Positions 44,974 through 56,096 of a stretch of DNA of 64,000 nucleotides are shown here, piece after piece. The notes under the pieces are model-generated. The model worked only from the letters and a program-made list of their open reading frames with translations. It ran no database searches and was not told the origin of the DNA. The stretch is from positions 32,199,176 through 32,263,175 of the forward strand of contig CM049311.1 in assembly GCA_026874595.1 (NCBI GenBank), in the 5' to 3' direction. Numbering within the stretch: the first letter of the stretch is position 1; the number at the start of each line of letters is the position of its first letter. The translations under genes were made by a program, and so were the position numbers. The DNA is from Sipunculus nudus. Its lineage: Eukaryota > Annelida > Sipuncula > Golfingiida > Sipunculidae.

Positions 44974-47900
44974 TTGTATCCCCAGACAAAGTCGGGGGAT
45001 ACTATGTTTTCATACCGGTCCCGCCGCCGCCGCCGCATATAAATCTTGTTGGCGCGATAACCCAAAAAATATTTCACGGAACTTTACCAAACTTGGTATA
45101 TGTATAGATATGGGTGAGAGGACGACGCCTATTTAAAATGAGGTCATGACCTTTACTAGGAGAGTGTCCTTGACCTTGAATAGGTCCAATTTTGGGAAAA
45201 AACCCACAAATTCTTTAATATCTCAAGAAATCTTGCATAGGTTTATCCTAAAATAAAGTTGATGGAAGATCATGGATAGGGTTGTCATGTTCCAGAAACT
45301 GGTGGCGCCACCTATTATTCTTTACTTGTTTTCATGCCGTTTAATACTCCCAAAATTGCCACCTTACAGTACTGTGAGCATTATAAGTAAAAAACTAATG
45401 GACAGATTTCTTTTATATTATGCATATACATAGGTATGGGTTATGGGATGATGGTTATTTAAATTGGGGTCATGACCTTTCCTATGTTAGTGGCCTTGAC
45501 CTTGAATATTGCCATATATGGTGAAAATCACACTCCTCTTATGATATCTCCAGTGTTGATAGCCATATAGATTTCAAACATGACTTATGTATGGCCCACC
45601 ACTAAAGTAAGAACCCTATAGGTTCGAGGGTCATGAGGTCAAAGGTCAAGGTCACTGGACTGGCATTTTAAAATATACTGTGGATGCATTTTAAGCCAAA
45701 CTTTCATCCCAGGTCTTCCATCTTGAATATATAGCTCACTTGCCAATATTGGATGATCCATAGAAATTTTGGGGTCACAAGGTCAAAGGTCAAGGCCACA
45801 GGAGCTATCTGTCCAAAAATTAGTTTCTGGATGATAATTCCTTCTTTTATTGATGTATGGATTTCAAACTTGACTTGTATTTGACCCATTGGAAAAGCAA
45901 GACCTGAATTGATTTTGGGGTCATGAGGTCAAAGGTCAAGGTCACAGGAAACCTCTTTAAAAAGGTTGTGGATGCAATTTCAGCCAAAAAATTCATCCGA
46001 GATCTTTCATCTTGCACATATAGTTCACCTGCCAAGAGTGGAAGACCCCTATCAATTGTGAGGTCACAAGGTCAAACGTGAAGGTCACAGGAGCCATCTG
46101 TCCAAAAATTAGTTTCTGGATGATAATTCCTGCTTTTATTGATGTATGGATTTCAAACTTGACTTGTATTTGACCCATTGGAAAAGCAAGACCTGAATTG
46201 ATTTTGGGGTCATGAGGTCAAAGGTCAAGGTCACAGGACAAATTTGAAAAGGTTGTGGATGCAATTTCAGCCAAAAAAATCATCTGAGATCTTTCATCTT
46301 GCACATACCATTCACCTGCCAAGAGTGGAAGACCCTTATCAATTTTGAGGTCACAAGGTCAAAGGTGAAGGTCACAGGAGCCATCTGTCCAAAAATTAGT
46401 TTCTGGATGATAATTCCTGCTTTTATTGATGTATGGATTTCAAACTTGACTTGTATATGTCCCATTGGAAAAGCAAGACCAAAATTGATTTTGGGGGCAT
46501 GAGGTCAAAGGTCAAGGTCACAGGACACATCTTTAAAAAGATGTGGATGCATTTTCAGCCAAACATTTCATCTAAGATCTTTCATCTTGCACATATAGTT
46601 CACCTGCCAAGAGAGGAAGAACCCTATCAATTTTGAGGTCACAAGGTCAAAGGTGAAGGTCACAGGAGCCATCTGTCCAAAAATTAGTTTCTGGATGATA
46701 ATTCCTGCTTTTATTGATGTGTGGTTTTCAAACTTGACTTGTATATGTCCCATTGGAAAAGCAAGACCTGAATTGATTTTGGGGTCATGAGGTCAAAGGT
46801 CAAGGTCACAGGACAAATTTAAAAAGGTTGTGGATGCAATTTCAGCCAAAAAAATCATCTGAGATCTTTCATCTTGCACATACCATTCACCTGCCAAGAG
46901 TGGAAGACCCCTATCAATTTTGAGGTCACAAGGTCAAAGGTGAAGGTCACAGGAGCCATCTGTCCAAAAATTAGTTTCTGGATGATAATTCCTGCTTTTA
47001 TTGATGTATGGATTTCAAACTTGACTTGTATATGTCCCATTGGAAAAGCAAGACCAAAATTGATTTTGGGGGCATGAGGTCAAAGGTCACGGTCACAGGA
47101 CATATCTTTAAAAAGATGTGGATGCATTTTCAGCCAAACATTTCATCTCAGATCTTTCATCTTGCACATATAGTTCACCTGCCAAGAGAGGAAGAACCCT
47201 ATCAATTTTGAGGTCACAAGGTCAAAGGTGAAGGTCACAGGAGCCATCTGTCCAAAAATTTGTTTCTGGATGATAATTCCTGCTTTTATTGATGTGTGGT
47301 TTTCAAACTTGACTTGTATATGTCCCATTGGAAAAGCAAGACCAAAATTGATTTTGGGGTCATGAGGTCAAAGGTCAAGGTCACAGGATACATCTTTAAA
47401 AAGGTTGTGGATGCAATTTAAGCCAAAAAATTCATCTGACATCTTTCATTTTGCACATATAGTTCACCTGCCAAGAGTGGAAGACCCCTATCAATTTTGA
47501 GGTCACAAGGTCAAAGGTGAAGGTCACAGGAGCCATCTGTCCAAAAATTAGTTTCTGGATGATAATTCCTGCTTTTATTGATGTATGGATTTCAAACTTG
47601 ACTTGTATATGTTCCATGGGAAAAGCAAGACCCAAATTGATTTTGGGGTCATGAGGTCAAAGGTCAAGGTCACAGGACACATCTTTAAAAAGATGTGGAT
47701 GCATTTTCAGCCAAACATTTCATCTCAGATCTTTCATCTTGCACATATAGTTCTCCTGCCAAGAGAGGAAGAATAATATCAATTGTGAGGTCACAAGGTC
47801 AAAGGTGAAGGTCACAGGAGCCACCTGTAAAAAAAATTAGTTTCTGGATGATAATTCCTGCTTTATTGATGTATAGATTTCAAACTTGACTTGCATATGT

Positions 47901-48160
47901 CCCATTGGAAAAGCAAGACCCAAATTGATTTTGGGGTCATGAGGTCAAAGGTCAAGGTCACGGTCACAGGACACATCTTTAAAACAATCAAGGTCACAGG
48001 ACCAACATCTTCAACAAGATTGTGAATTGTTAGATGGAAGAAACAATAAATATGCCAAGTGTCAGTATATGCTGCCAAAATTGGGGGTCTGTTCTTAAAG
48101 GGGGGGGGGCCTACTATGTCTGGGGATACTCTGGCACCTGCGGTGCCAAGAAATGTCTAG
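44974..48160 (+). mobile_element. Helitron-like element B1 (innermost)
   Basis: It starts TTGTATCCCC with hairpin partner GGGGGATAC and a (CCG)n stretch. It ends with the GGCACC-TGC-GGTGCC stem, AAGAAATGT and CTAG at 48157-48160. The empty site GTTATTGTTTTCACTG is present in A1 (6708), A3 (15460) and, diverged, A2. Insertion between A and T without duplication (3-base TTG ambiguity) fits Helitron behaviour. The 3187-bp body is mainly an array of about 288-bp units. No Rep or helicase frame is present. Confidence 0.82.
45600..47990 (+). repeat. hierarchical tandem array (144/288/575 bp) in B1
   Basis: The marker GGAGCCATCTGTCCAAAAAT occurs at about 45801 (variant), 46090, 46377, 46665, 46952, 47240, 47529 and, with a changed end, 47815, so the period is 286-289 bp. 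Each unit divides into two related halves of about 144 bp. Alternating variants (GTGGAAGACCCC and GAGGAAGAACCC) make a 575-bp dimer, with 46280-46850 almost identical to 46855-47425. Open frames in both strands recur with the array and are not genes. Every half carries AGGTCA-type blocks. Confidence 0.9.
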
Positions 48161-48820
48161 TTGTTTTCACTGTATCTCCTTAATTGTGATGCTGTTTCCA
48201 CTCCGATATGAAAAAACTTTCCTTGAAAAAATAATTCAAGGTGTAATCCAGAAGATGAAATGTTGTGTAATGTAGCATTTTTAATGAAATCAATTTTCTT
48301 TTAAATGATTTTAACAAATATAAATGAACCCATCGTATGCTTAAATTATTATAAAATATGAAGCACGTTATGGATAAATAAAGACACAATTAAAAATTGT
48401 GAAATCTAAATCAAGTATTATTTTTAGATATTTATTGTTTTGCAGATTTAAAAGATATATTTTTATGGTAAAAAATAAATAAACATTTGTATGCATGATG
48501 TGGTGTTATCTAACAAGATTGAGATTTATGATGATGCAATTGAGAATTATGAATCAACTTTTATATTCAGATATATATGTTAAATTGGAAATGTATAGAA
48601 ATATAACCTTAAATTAGAAAATAATTGATGTGATAAAAAAATCAGGATTTAATACAAACATTTGTTCATTATTTTCCTGCCTCAGCAGAATTTGAGATCA
48701 GGCTTTGTTTGCCCTGTTTTATGTTGTTAATTAGCTATATTTCAACTGTATACATTTCATAAAAAATACATATATATTTAATAATATATATTATACAAAA
48801 AAATAGATGCAATTGAACAA

Positions 48821-49054
48821 ATGTGTAAACTACTGAAATGTCAACAGTTAATCGAAAAACCAACTAATGATCATGGTAATAGTACAGATCATTTGTTCAC
48901 TAACTGCTCACATGCTTTAGTTTCAACATTAGGAAACACATGGTCAGGTCACAAAATATTTTTTGCAACAATTTCTTGCTCATCAATACAAACCAATCAT
49001 ATAAACCAACCATGGCCTTTATTACCTCTTCCTCTTACACTTTATCTCCATTAG
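48821..49054 (+). pseudogene. APE-type endonuclease remnant in A6
   Basis: A 77-codon open frame with the same QQLIEKPTNDHGNSTDHLFT and WSGHKIFFATIS as in A1 and A3, ending slightly earlier because of a substitution. It shares the SGH change. This third copy supports descent from one master element. Confidence 0.5.
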
Positions 49055-49506
49055 ATATTATTTTAGATTTTTACCTTCAAGGTCAACGTCAGCTGAGCAC
49101 AGTGACCCATAGGTCCCTTGTTTTTAAAATAAGGAATATTGGTCAAACTTTGTGGGGTTAAGTTTTAACTCATATGGCCATATATTTAACTTTTGAAAAC
49201 TTAATTACCTTCACACATTATTTGTTTATGAAATGGATTTTTTATATGACACTTACCGTAGGCCCATTTTTTCCCTTGGTGCATCACTAAATGGTTTCAG
49301 GCTAAAGGTTTCATTTATTACACAGTCCATATGCTTTAGCTCATGTCCATTATTCTATAATTTACAGAGTTTCATTTAAGCTGGGCCATTTTCTCTTAGC
49401 TTTTCAAATGGTAATATACATGGAAAAACCATAAGAAATAAAAATATTTTGCAGTTACAAATATTTTCCGAAATTCAGCTGAGCGACGTGACCCATGGGT
49501 CCCTTG

Positions 49507-50286
49507 TTTATAAACAATCCTCTGATTTGTAAATGAAAAATATTTAAGAATATTTACAAGTCTTGAAAGTGGTGATTTATTAAAAAAGATGTAGTACTTT
49601 TGACAATGGATGGAGCCTTCTCTCCGTTAGAAATCAATATTAGTTCTTGTGGAATTTTGGGAATCATTCAGTCAGCCTGAGGTTCTGTCTCGCAGACTGA
49701 TGATGATAGTTGTTTACATCTGAGTCATTCAGAAAAGCTTTTATATCTCGTATGTGTATGATTATGTTTATGTCAGTGTTCATTTTCTTTAAATTATTTT
49801 AATCAGAGCGATCCATCAAAGCAATCGTAGATTAGTATTCACTTCAGTGTGTAATTTAATACAGAGATATATATGCACTGTAATTTCTGTGACCAGTGGG
49901 TCTGCCAGGCCATAGTTCTGAGTGACTTTGACCCGTCAGTACAGTATCTTCCTGACTGCTGACTGTTGTAGCAGACAGACTTTATTGACTTATTGGGAGA
50001 CTGCCAGGTTCAGTGCTGGTGAAATCAACAGGTAAGTTGTACTGGATGACCTTTAGGTGTCACAAAAATAGTTAATATTCACAAACCATGAAGTCTGTTT
50101 CCCATGAATCTCAACATGGTAATGGTTTTTTGCAACTGTGGAAGAATTATAAATAAAGCATAACATGTCACTTACACTTGACCTTCCTTTTTATATATGT
50201 ATTGGTACTATTTGGTAGTATATTTTATCACTTTTTAATCTACAAATGCAACATTAGAAAATTTACAGGTTGTCCTAGAGGCATTC
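49507..50286 (+). other. spacer with a possible donor site
   Basis: Mostly unremarkable. At 50031 the sequence AATCAACAG|GTAAGTTG is a perfect donor context preceded by a mixed-composition stretch (49900-50030). It could be a non-coding exon, but no acceptor or frame supports it. Confidence 0.3.
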
Positions 50287-50294
50287 TGCAACTC

Positions 50295-52031
50295 TAGTGT
50301 TGGGACGATATGGGTTTTTGACACCATGATAATTATTAAAATATAACGGTAGCGATATACGGTGATATCACAATATTTTTAATAATAAATATATCTATAT
50401 AATGGCATTTATAAGCCATCAATAATGATATTGATAACAGCCTCCTTCAAAGTTTTGACTTTATACAAGGGGTTAACAATTAATATCATTTATACCCATT
50501 GTGCCAGTACCTCAGAATGACTCATTAAGTGAGGTAAGTTGCATGAAGGCTAGTAGGTGTGCAAGCTTGAGGCGCGGGAAATCCTGTCCCGTTCGTCAAA
50601 TCACAATACACACTCGTCAGAATGTTCAACCATGTTCCTATAGTAGTGTTGGGATGATATGGGTTTTGAATATCATGATAATTATTCAAATTTTATCGCA
50701 ATATACCATATCGCAATATTTTTAATAATATATAATGGCATTAATAAGCCATCAATAATGATATTAATAACAGCAAACTTTAAAGTTTTGACTTTATACA
50801 AGGGGTTAACAATTAATATCATTTATACCTATTGTGCCAGTACCACAGAATGACTCATTAAGTGATGTAAGTTGCATGAAGGCGCTGTAGGTGTGCAAGC
50901 TTGAAGCGCGGGAAGTCCTGCTCCTTTTGTCAAATTACGCTTGTCAGAACTTTCCACCATGTTTCCTATAGCCATACATATAAGCAGGAGAATGCTGGCA
51001 AATTTTCGTAAAGCGTGTCCTACCCATCATGGCTAAATATTCGAACCCAATTTTATATGGTAAAAATTAGCAACCTGTTAGGAATGTTTGATCCAGTGGT
51101 GACACTTTTATGTTAACATTTTTGTTCCTTGCAATTTAAGCATAATTATGTTTATTTATATCTCTTTTTTAGCTCAGCTCACTTTCAGTCATTCTGGGCT
51201 ATAGCGATGGGTCTTTGTCCGTCGTCCTTCCGTCTGTCCGTCCGGCCAGCCGTCCGGCCGTTAGCAGGGCACAAATTGTAATTGTAAGGGCTAGATACAT
51301 GAACCATATGCAGTCTTAGAGGTTCTAAAAAGATCTGCTTGCAGATCTGAAATTAGTTCACTGTGACCTATATTCTCTGAGTTACGGGGTGTGTTAGCAT
51401 CTCCCAGAATTAATTCTTATAGCCAAAATAATCATCCCAAACCTTTCATGTCAATAGAGGAACAAACCTTTTGATATTTAGGTCTTAGGGTCAGGGTCAA
51501 TGTCACAGGACCAGCTTCTTGAAAAAAGTTGTGGATGCATTTCAAGTCAGACTTTTCATCCCAAACCTTCCAACTTCCAAGTATGGTCAGATACCATATG
51601 GTATACCATCAGGCTTTAAATACAGGTCATGCTTGTGAGCTGAGCGTCATGACCCATGGGTCACTTGTTTATAATGTTATTTACTCCTGGAATTCTCCAG
51701 CTTTGTCCTTTGATTCATCCTGCTACTTCTGGACATTTCCGACTAATCCCGAAGTCCGTAAGCACACGGTTCCACCCACGAGCGGGTATTCAAATACGTA
51801 TGGTTTATAATAAATAAATGTGATTCTAAAAAACAAATTTATTTTGAAAATGGATAGACTCTAATGATGCCAGTTTGCTCAGAAAATACACCTCAAGGGC
51901 TTGCTTGTGAAATAAAATCATGAACAAAAATTGATATTGTGATATCGTGATAATAGGGAAGTTGACGGTATGATAACTGTATCTGTTAGATATCATGATA
52001 ATACCGTTTACCGGTAACCATCCCAACCCTA
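50295..52031. mobile_element. hAT-like element with 8-bp target duplication
   Basis: Termini TAGTGTTGGGA and ATCCCAACCCTA are flanked by the perfect duplication TGCAACTC (50287-50294, 52032-52039). The left 349 bp are duplicated in tandem (copies start at 50295 and 50644). Sub-terminal ATATCATGATAAT motifs occur at both ends. Element A7 is nested inside. No hAT transposase domain was recognised, so it is non-autonomous or decayed. Confidence 0.85.
51169..51667 (+). mobile_element. short Helentron-like element A7
   Basis: A 499-bp A-type element. It starts TTAGCTCAGCTCAC with a TCCGTCTGTCCGTCCGGCC tract and ends GACCCATGGGTCACTTG followed by TT. It has lost the core modules and endonuclease remnant, but retains GTCAGGGTCAATGTCACAGG blocks similar to group II arrays. 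It is nested in the hAT-like element at 50295-52031. Confidence 0.68.
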
Positions 52032-52039
52032 TGCAACTC

Positions 52040-52364
52040 CGTTTGTCCATCTGCCTACTAAAAAAGTTATAGAGTTTATTTAGAAATATCAAATTACCTG
52101 CCCTAAAATTAAATGTACTATAATATGGCTTTGGTCATTTTGAGGCTTAAATTACAATGAGGAACACCAGTTGTTCTATGCTGCCCAAGAATATTGTAGC
52201 ATTTTACCTTAAAATCAAGAAATATTTATGTTAAACATTCTCTTAGTCTGTTATGTACCGGTAGTATATATCAAAATTATATGAGCTTTATAAAGAATGA
52301 AACAAAACAAATGTGTTTCAAATTATCTTGAAGTTTACAAAAGAGACTATAGTCCGTTCCTGTA
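52040..52364. other. spacer, no recognised feature
   Basis: AT-rich intergenic DNA between the hAT-like element and E2. Confidence 0.6.
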
Positions 52365-52916
52365 CCCCTGTCCACCTGATGTTTCTCTATTATCTCTACA
52401 TAAGACCAACTTGGCAAACAAAATTTGCACCATTGGCATAAAAAAGGCAAAAGCGTAATGTTTGGAACCTTACCTACTCACGATATAAATATTTTTTACT
52501 TTACGGCCTGGTTGACATGTCTCAAATATATCCGTGGTTCATGGCGTCCCTAATATGCGGCCATTGTTTATCCTCCTTGGATAGTAATGTGACGTAACAG
52601 TGAATTGCGTGCACATGGAGAATACAAGTCTCGCTGTAAACAGGGGTCGGCAGCTCTTGATTATTGGTTCTGTGAATGTTGGTGCCTGTTAGTACGTCAC
52701 GTCTATTATGACGTCATCACTATCCCCTGATATGCCCATTTAACAGATTAGTGGCAAGATGTCGCTAAAGAATAGACTAGTTACTCATAAAATGTTTTAA
52801 AATATTATTTCCATAATAGTTAATTACGCTTTTTCCTCTTTCTTCCCCAAGGGCAAACAGTTTTGGCGTTCTTTGATTCACAAATAAATAATCGCGAAAA
52901 AACAGGTGGACAGGGG
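52365..52916. mobile_element. TIR element E2 (552 bp)
   Basis: Perfect 14-bp inverted termini are CCCCTGTCCACCTG (52365-52378) and CAGGTGGACAGGGG (52903-52916). The reverse complement aligns with the interior of E1. A CRE palindrome TGACGTCA lies at 52709-52716. No duplication of flanks was found, so the superfamily is unassigned. Similarity with E1 continues about 15 bp left of the TIR (TAGTCC.TTCC), so the true end may lie further out. Confidence 0.68.
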
Positions 52917-53260
52917 AAAGACAAAAATGCCATAAAGGAGAATTTTACTATGATTCAAAATCACTTTATTCATATTTTACATCACTTTAATTATAACAAC
53001 CTTGTAAAATCATATTATTTAAATTTATTTGCTGACAGTTTTAAATAGTTTCATATACTTTCCTGTGTCTGCTTAGGACAAACAAAATGTATATATGTAA
53101 ATTGCACTTGCTTGATATTATCATGACAGGTTGGATCTTCTATGGAGAGGCATAATTATTTACAGTTGTAGAGTATGGGTAAGGTCCTTAATTTTTAAAT
53201 GTTCTTAAATGCAACGAAAAGTTATGAAATGAACATTAATCTTTTGGAAATATGGAAATC
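52917..53260. other. spacer, no recognised feature
   Basis: AT-rich sequence without coding frames or repeat ends. Confidence 0.6.
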
Positions 53261-53264
53261 CGCA

Positions 53265-53508
53265 AAGTGGGGGAGAGAAGACAAATAAAAAAGATAGGAG
53301 CAGAAGAGGGGAGTGAGAGAAGAGAAAAAGGGGAGGGAGTGGAGAAAAGAGAAGAGGAGAGATAAAAAAGAAAAGGAGAGAGAGAAAAGGAGTATAAGAA
53401 TAAACAGAATGATAAAAATGAAGATAAAGAGGAGAAGAGAGAAAAAAGTAAAGAGAGAAGAAGAGAAGGCAGAGAGAGAAGAGAAGAGAGAAAGACATTC
53501 TAAAATCA
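53265..53508. repeat. polypurine tract (about 240 bp)
   Basis: The + strand is almost only A and G from GTGGGGGAGAGAAGAC to GAGAGAAAGACATTC, with few pyrimidine interruptions. It is not a simple unit repeat. Open frames on both strands are compositional artefacts. Confidence 0.92.
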
Positions 53509-54346
53509 AATTAACCTGATAAAGCATCTGGTTTAGTAATTAATCATGATAACTGACCAAAAGTTCCAGAAACATGACTGCAAATGTAACCATGGTTTGT
53601 TTGTAGAGTTTTATTTATGGTGGAGGTTCAAGGTTGTTTATATATTATAACTAGAAGACATTCCCATTCCCTAGTATGAGGATGCTGGTATGCTCTGAGG
53701 ACATTCACCTTCAGTGGTTTGTCTGGGATTAAAAAGTTTCTATTTTTAACAAAGAGAAGGAGGAGAATTGATGAAGGATACCATTTGCTGAGACTTTTTT
53801 TTCGATTTGGGAATTATTAAATCTTGCATTATTCAAGACTGCACAGAGAAAAATAATGATTTGCTAAATGTCAGAGGTTGTAGATACTGTGTTGTTCTGG
53901 CAGTTTTAGGACCACTAATTGCAATGAGACTGCCATGAGTACCGGTGCATAATTCATTCTCAATTGATTACTTGTCTGGGAATAAAGCTTTGCATGACAA
54001 TATATACGAACACATACTCACCCAGACAGGGAACGCAAGCTGTCGTGGTTACAATCAATATGTGCATATTAAAAAGCTTGTAAAACTCTTTACGTGTTCT
54101 TGACATGCATCCCCCCCATACAGGTATTTATGAGATAGTCAGACACAGGTCCAGGTGCTCAACTGGTATAGCCTAGGTACAGGTCAAGGTACTTTAAAAA
54201 ATACCTGGGTACAAATATAGATAACTTTAGTGCAATTCAAAGAAGTATTAACTAATAATGACTGCGTAAATTCTGTCTTATGAAAAGTCAACATGTCCAT
54301 TTTCAGTATCATACATATACCCGGAATACACTCTACCAGTTACATA
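53509..54346. other. spacer, no recognised feature
   Basis: Intergenic DNA. Around 54130-54210 are a few repeats of CAGGTACAGGTCAAG type, also found at 55225-55290. Confidence 0.55.
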
Positions 54347-55228
54347 TACAGTTAACTCTTGCATGACTACCACCCCGTTAACATGACCACCCCGCTAACA
54401 CGACCACTTTTCTTGGTCCCAGAATTGTCTAATATAAATTATCATATAAAAAACTTCTGTAACACGACCACCCCGCTATCATGACCAACGACCACCATTT
54501 TTGGTCCCGACCTTCAGATGAGCCCCCATATCATGACCACTGTCCTGTGGCGCCCAAGGCCCGTTGAGCAGATGACAAGCTCATCGCCCAGCTTGGACTT
54601 AGGTAATAGCCTGTGATTAATTAGCCAAGCATGTGGGAAAGCTCACTTTCATCTGCCAAGCCATAGTTAGGCTAATTAATAATGTCGTTATCCAAACTAT
54701 ACACATCAATAGATATTGGACTCCATTGTTTGTTGAGTAGGGCTGTCAGATTAGCATTTAACATACTGATCAAAAAGGAGTTTGGCAAACATAACTGACA
54801 CAACACGCATATATTCAGGTGAGTAAAGTAAAACTGTGACAAATCACATTTCAATGATCAAGCAGGAACCATATAAATAACACTTAGAATATGATGTGTT
54901 CATTCTGTTCTCACTGTTCGACTTCAGTCCATCTTCGTGTTAAGACCAATGCTGTAGGAATGACTTCAATGCCAGTTCGTAAAAAAAAAAGGCCTCAGCC
55001 TCAAGGAGAAGATAGAACTCATCAAGATCACCGTGACTCAGCCTGGTACATGTCAAAGAAAACTTGCCACTCAGTTTGGGAATATAAATTAAACAGGAAC
55101 AACATCATAACTTGAAATACCCATAGTATTGCCTGTGTTAATATCGGGAGACCAATGTACAAGCATCCCGCTAACACGACCACTTTGCCTGGTCCAGCAG
55201 GTGGTCACGTTAGCAGGGTTTTACTGTA
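54347..55228 (+). mobile_element. decayed pogo/Tigger-like element
   Basis: The left end TACAGTTAACTCTTGCATGA and the right inverted end GCAGGGTTTTACTGTA are about 70% complementary and start with TA. Repeated CGCTAACACGACCAC motifs flank both sides, as in Tigger-type MITEs. A remnant of a CENP-B-like DNA-binding domain lies at 54969-55092. Confidence 0.7.
54969..55092 (+). pseudogene. pogo-type transposase N-terminal HTH remnant
   Basis: After ATGCCAGTTCGT and a run of ten A, the frame giving KGLSLKEKIELIKI and then QRKLATQFG resembles the N-terminal CENP-B/pogo helix-turn-helix (SLKEK.E.I, then REL..QFG). The ATG is in a different frame, so a one-base slip in the A run broke it, and stops follow soon after. 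Only the first 35 or so residues are left. Inactive. Confidence 0.65.
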
Positions 55229-56096
55229 CTTAAGCCTCAGGTACAGGTACTTCCTACTCTTGACATCCAGGTAAAGGTTCAGGTACTCTAAACTGTGACC
55301 TGGTAAGGTATTCTAAGTACATGTACAAGTATCTGGCCCCTTCCCTGATCACTTCTGAGTAGAGGGTAATACACTTTATGCTCTCTCAATGTTCATAGTG
55401 GTGTTTCAATCTCCCAAGTGTATAATAAAATGACTTAAAATAGGGAATTATAAATACTAAGGACATGTTCTACAACTTTCCACTCATCATACCTGAAATA
55501 TGTTTAAAAGCATCACACATTTAAAAAAAATAAAATTTGTCAACATTTTGATCAATGTGGCTCTGATGAATGTGATACTTTTTCTGATAAGGTATCATGC
55601 TTTCTTATGGTTCAGTGCTTTGTTTCAGACCACAGATCGAGCTTGTGATCAGAAATGCAGTTTTGAAACTTATAATAAGAGGTGTTTGCATTCATAGAAC
55701 TTTCACTCAGCTCATTGGTAATGTTGCTAATTTGTACAAATTCCCCAAAAAATCTTAAAGGAATGGAAATGAACTGAAATTGTGAAAAGTTGTAATGAGT
55801 CTTGACTGGTAAAAAAGAAATAATTTGCCAGCTCACATTGTATATTTTGCTCCCAGGGTCTGTAGAACAAAAAATTTTGTGTGTGTGGTCTAAAGGCATG
55901 TCTTCTCACAATTTAAGGGTGGTTTAATCAAACAAGGAGAGGACAGTTTTTATGACAAACATAGACAGTCACACCAGGATGAACAGGTGGTACTCCTGTG
56001 TATTAAAACTATAAGAGTCAATTTACTGTAATTTGCAACTGATATAAGGTGAAACTTATAGTAATGATAAGAAATGTAAACACACAGCATGGAATT
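55229..56096. other. spacer, no recognised gene
   Basis: AT-rich DNA with short random open frames on both strands. No shared repeats besides a few AGGTACAGGT words at its left end. Confidence 0.55.

Larger units (their letters stand above)
44056..49120 (+). mobile_element. Helentron-like element A6 (middle of three nested)
   Basis: It starts TTAGCTCAGC directly after AAACCTAG and ends GGTCCCTTG at 49120. The unfilled sequence is present in A1 as AAACCAAG-TTTTTAAAA (about 6192-6208), so the insertion split G from the T run without a clear target duplication. Without B1 it is 1878 bp, collinear with A3. The endonuclease remnant is at 48821-49054. Confidence 0.78.
42440..49506 (+). mobile_element. 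Helentron-like element A5 (outer of three nested)
   Basis: The A-family 5' palindrome is at 42440, with a GTCCGTCCGTCC tract and diverged core modules shared with A1. It is interrupted at 44055 by A6, which resembles a second insertion of the same family. A5 resumes at 49121 (TTTTTAAAATAAGGAATATT, matching A1 at 6200) and ends GACCCATGGGTC CCTTG at 49506. Net A5 length without inserts is about 2000 bp. Confidence 0.72.

Noticed and set aside
45704-47776. Series of 61-69 codon open frames on both strands
   Set aside because: They recur with the 288-bp tandem array and follow its periodicity. No domain or coding signature was seen.
45600-47990. CRISPR-like array
   Set aside because: Units are long, contiguous and without unique spacers, and the context is an animal genome. 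It is a tandem repeat in a transposable element.
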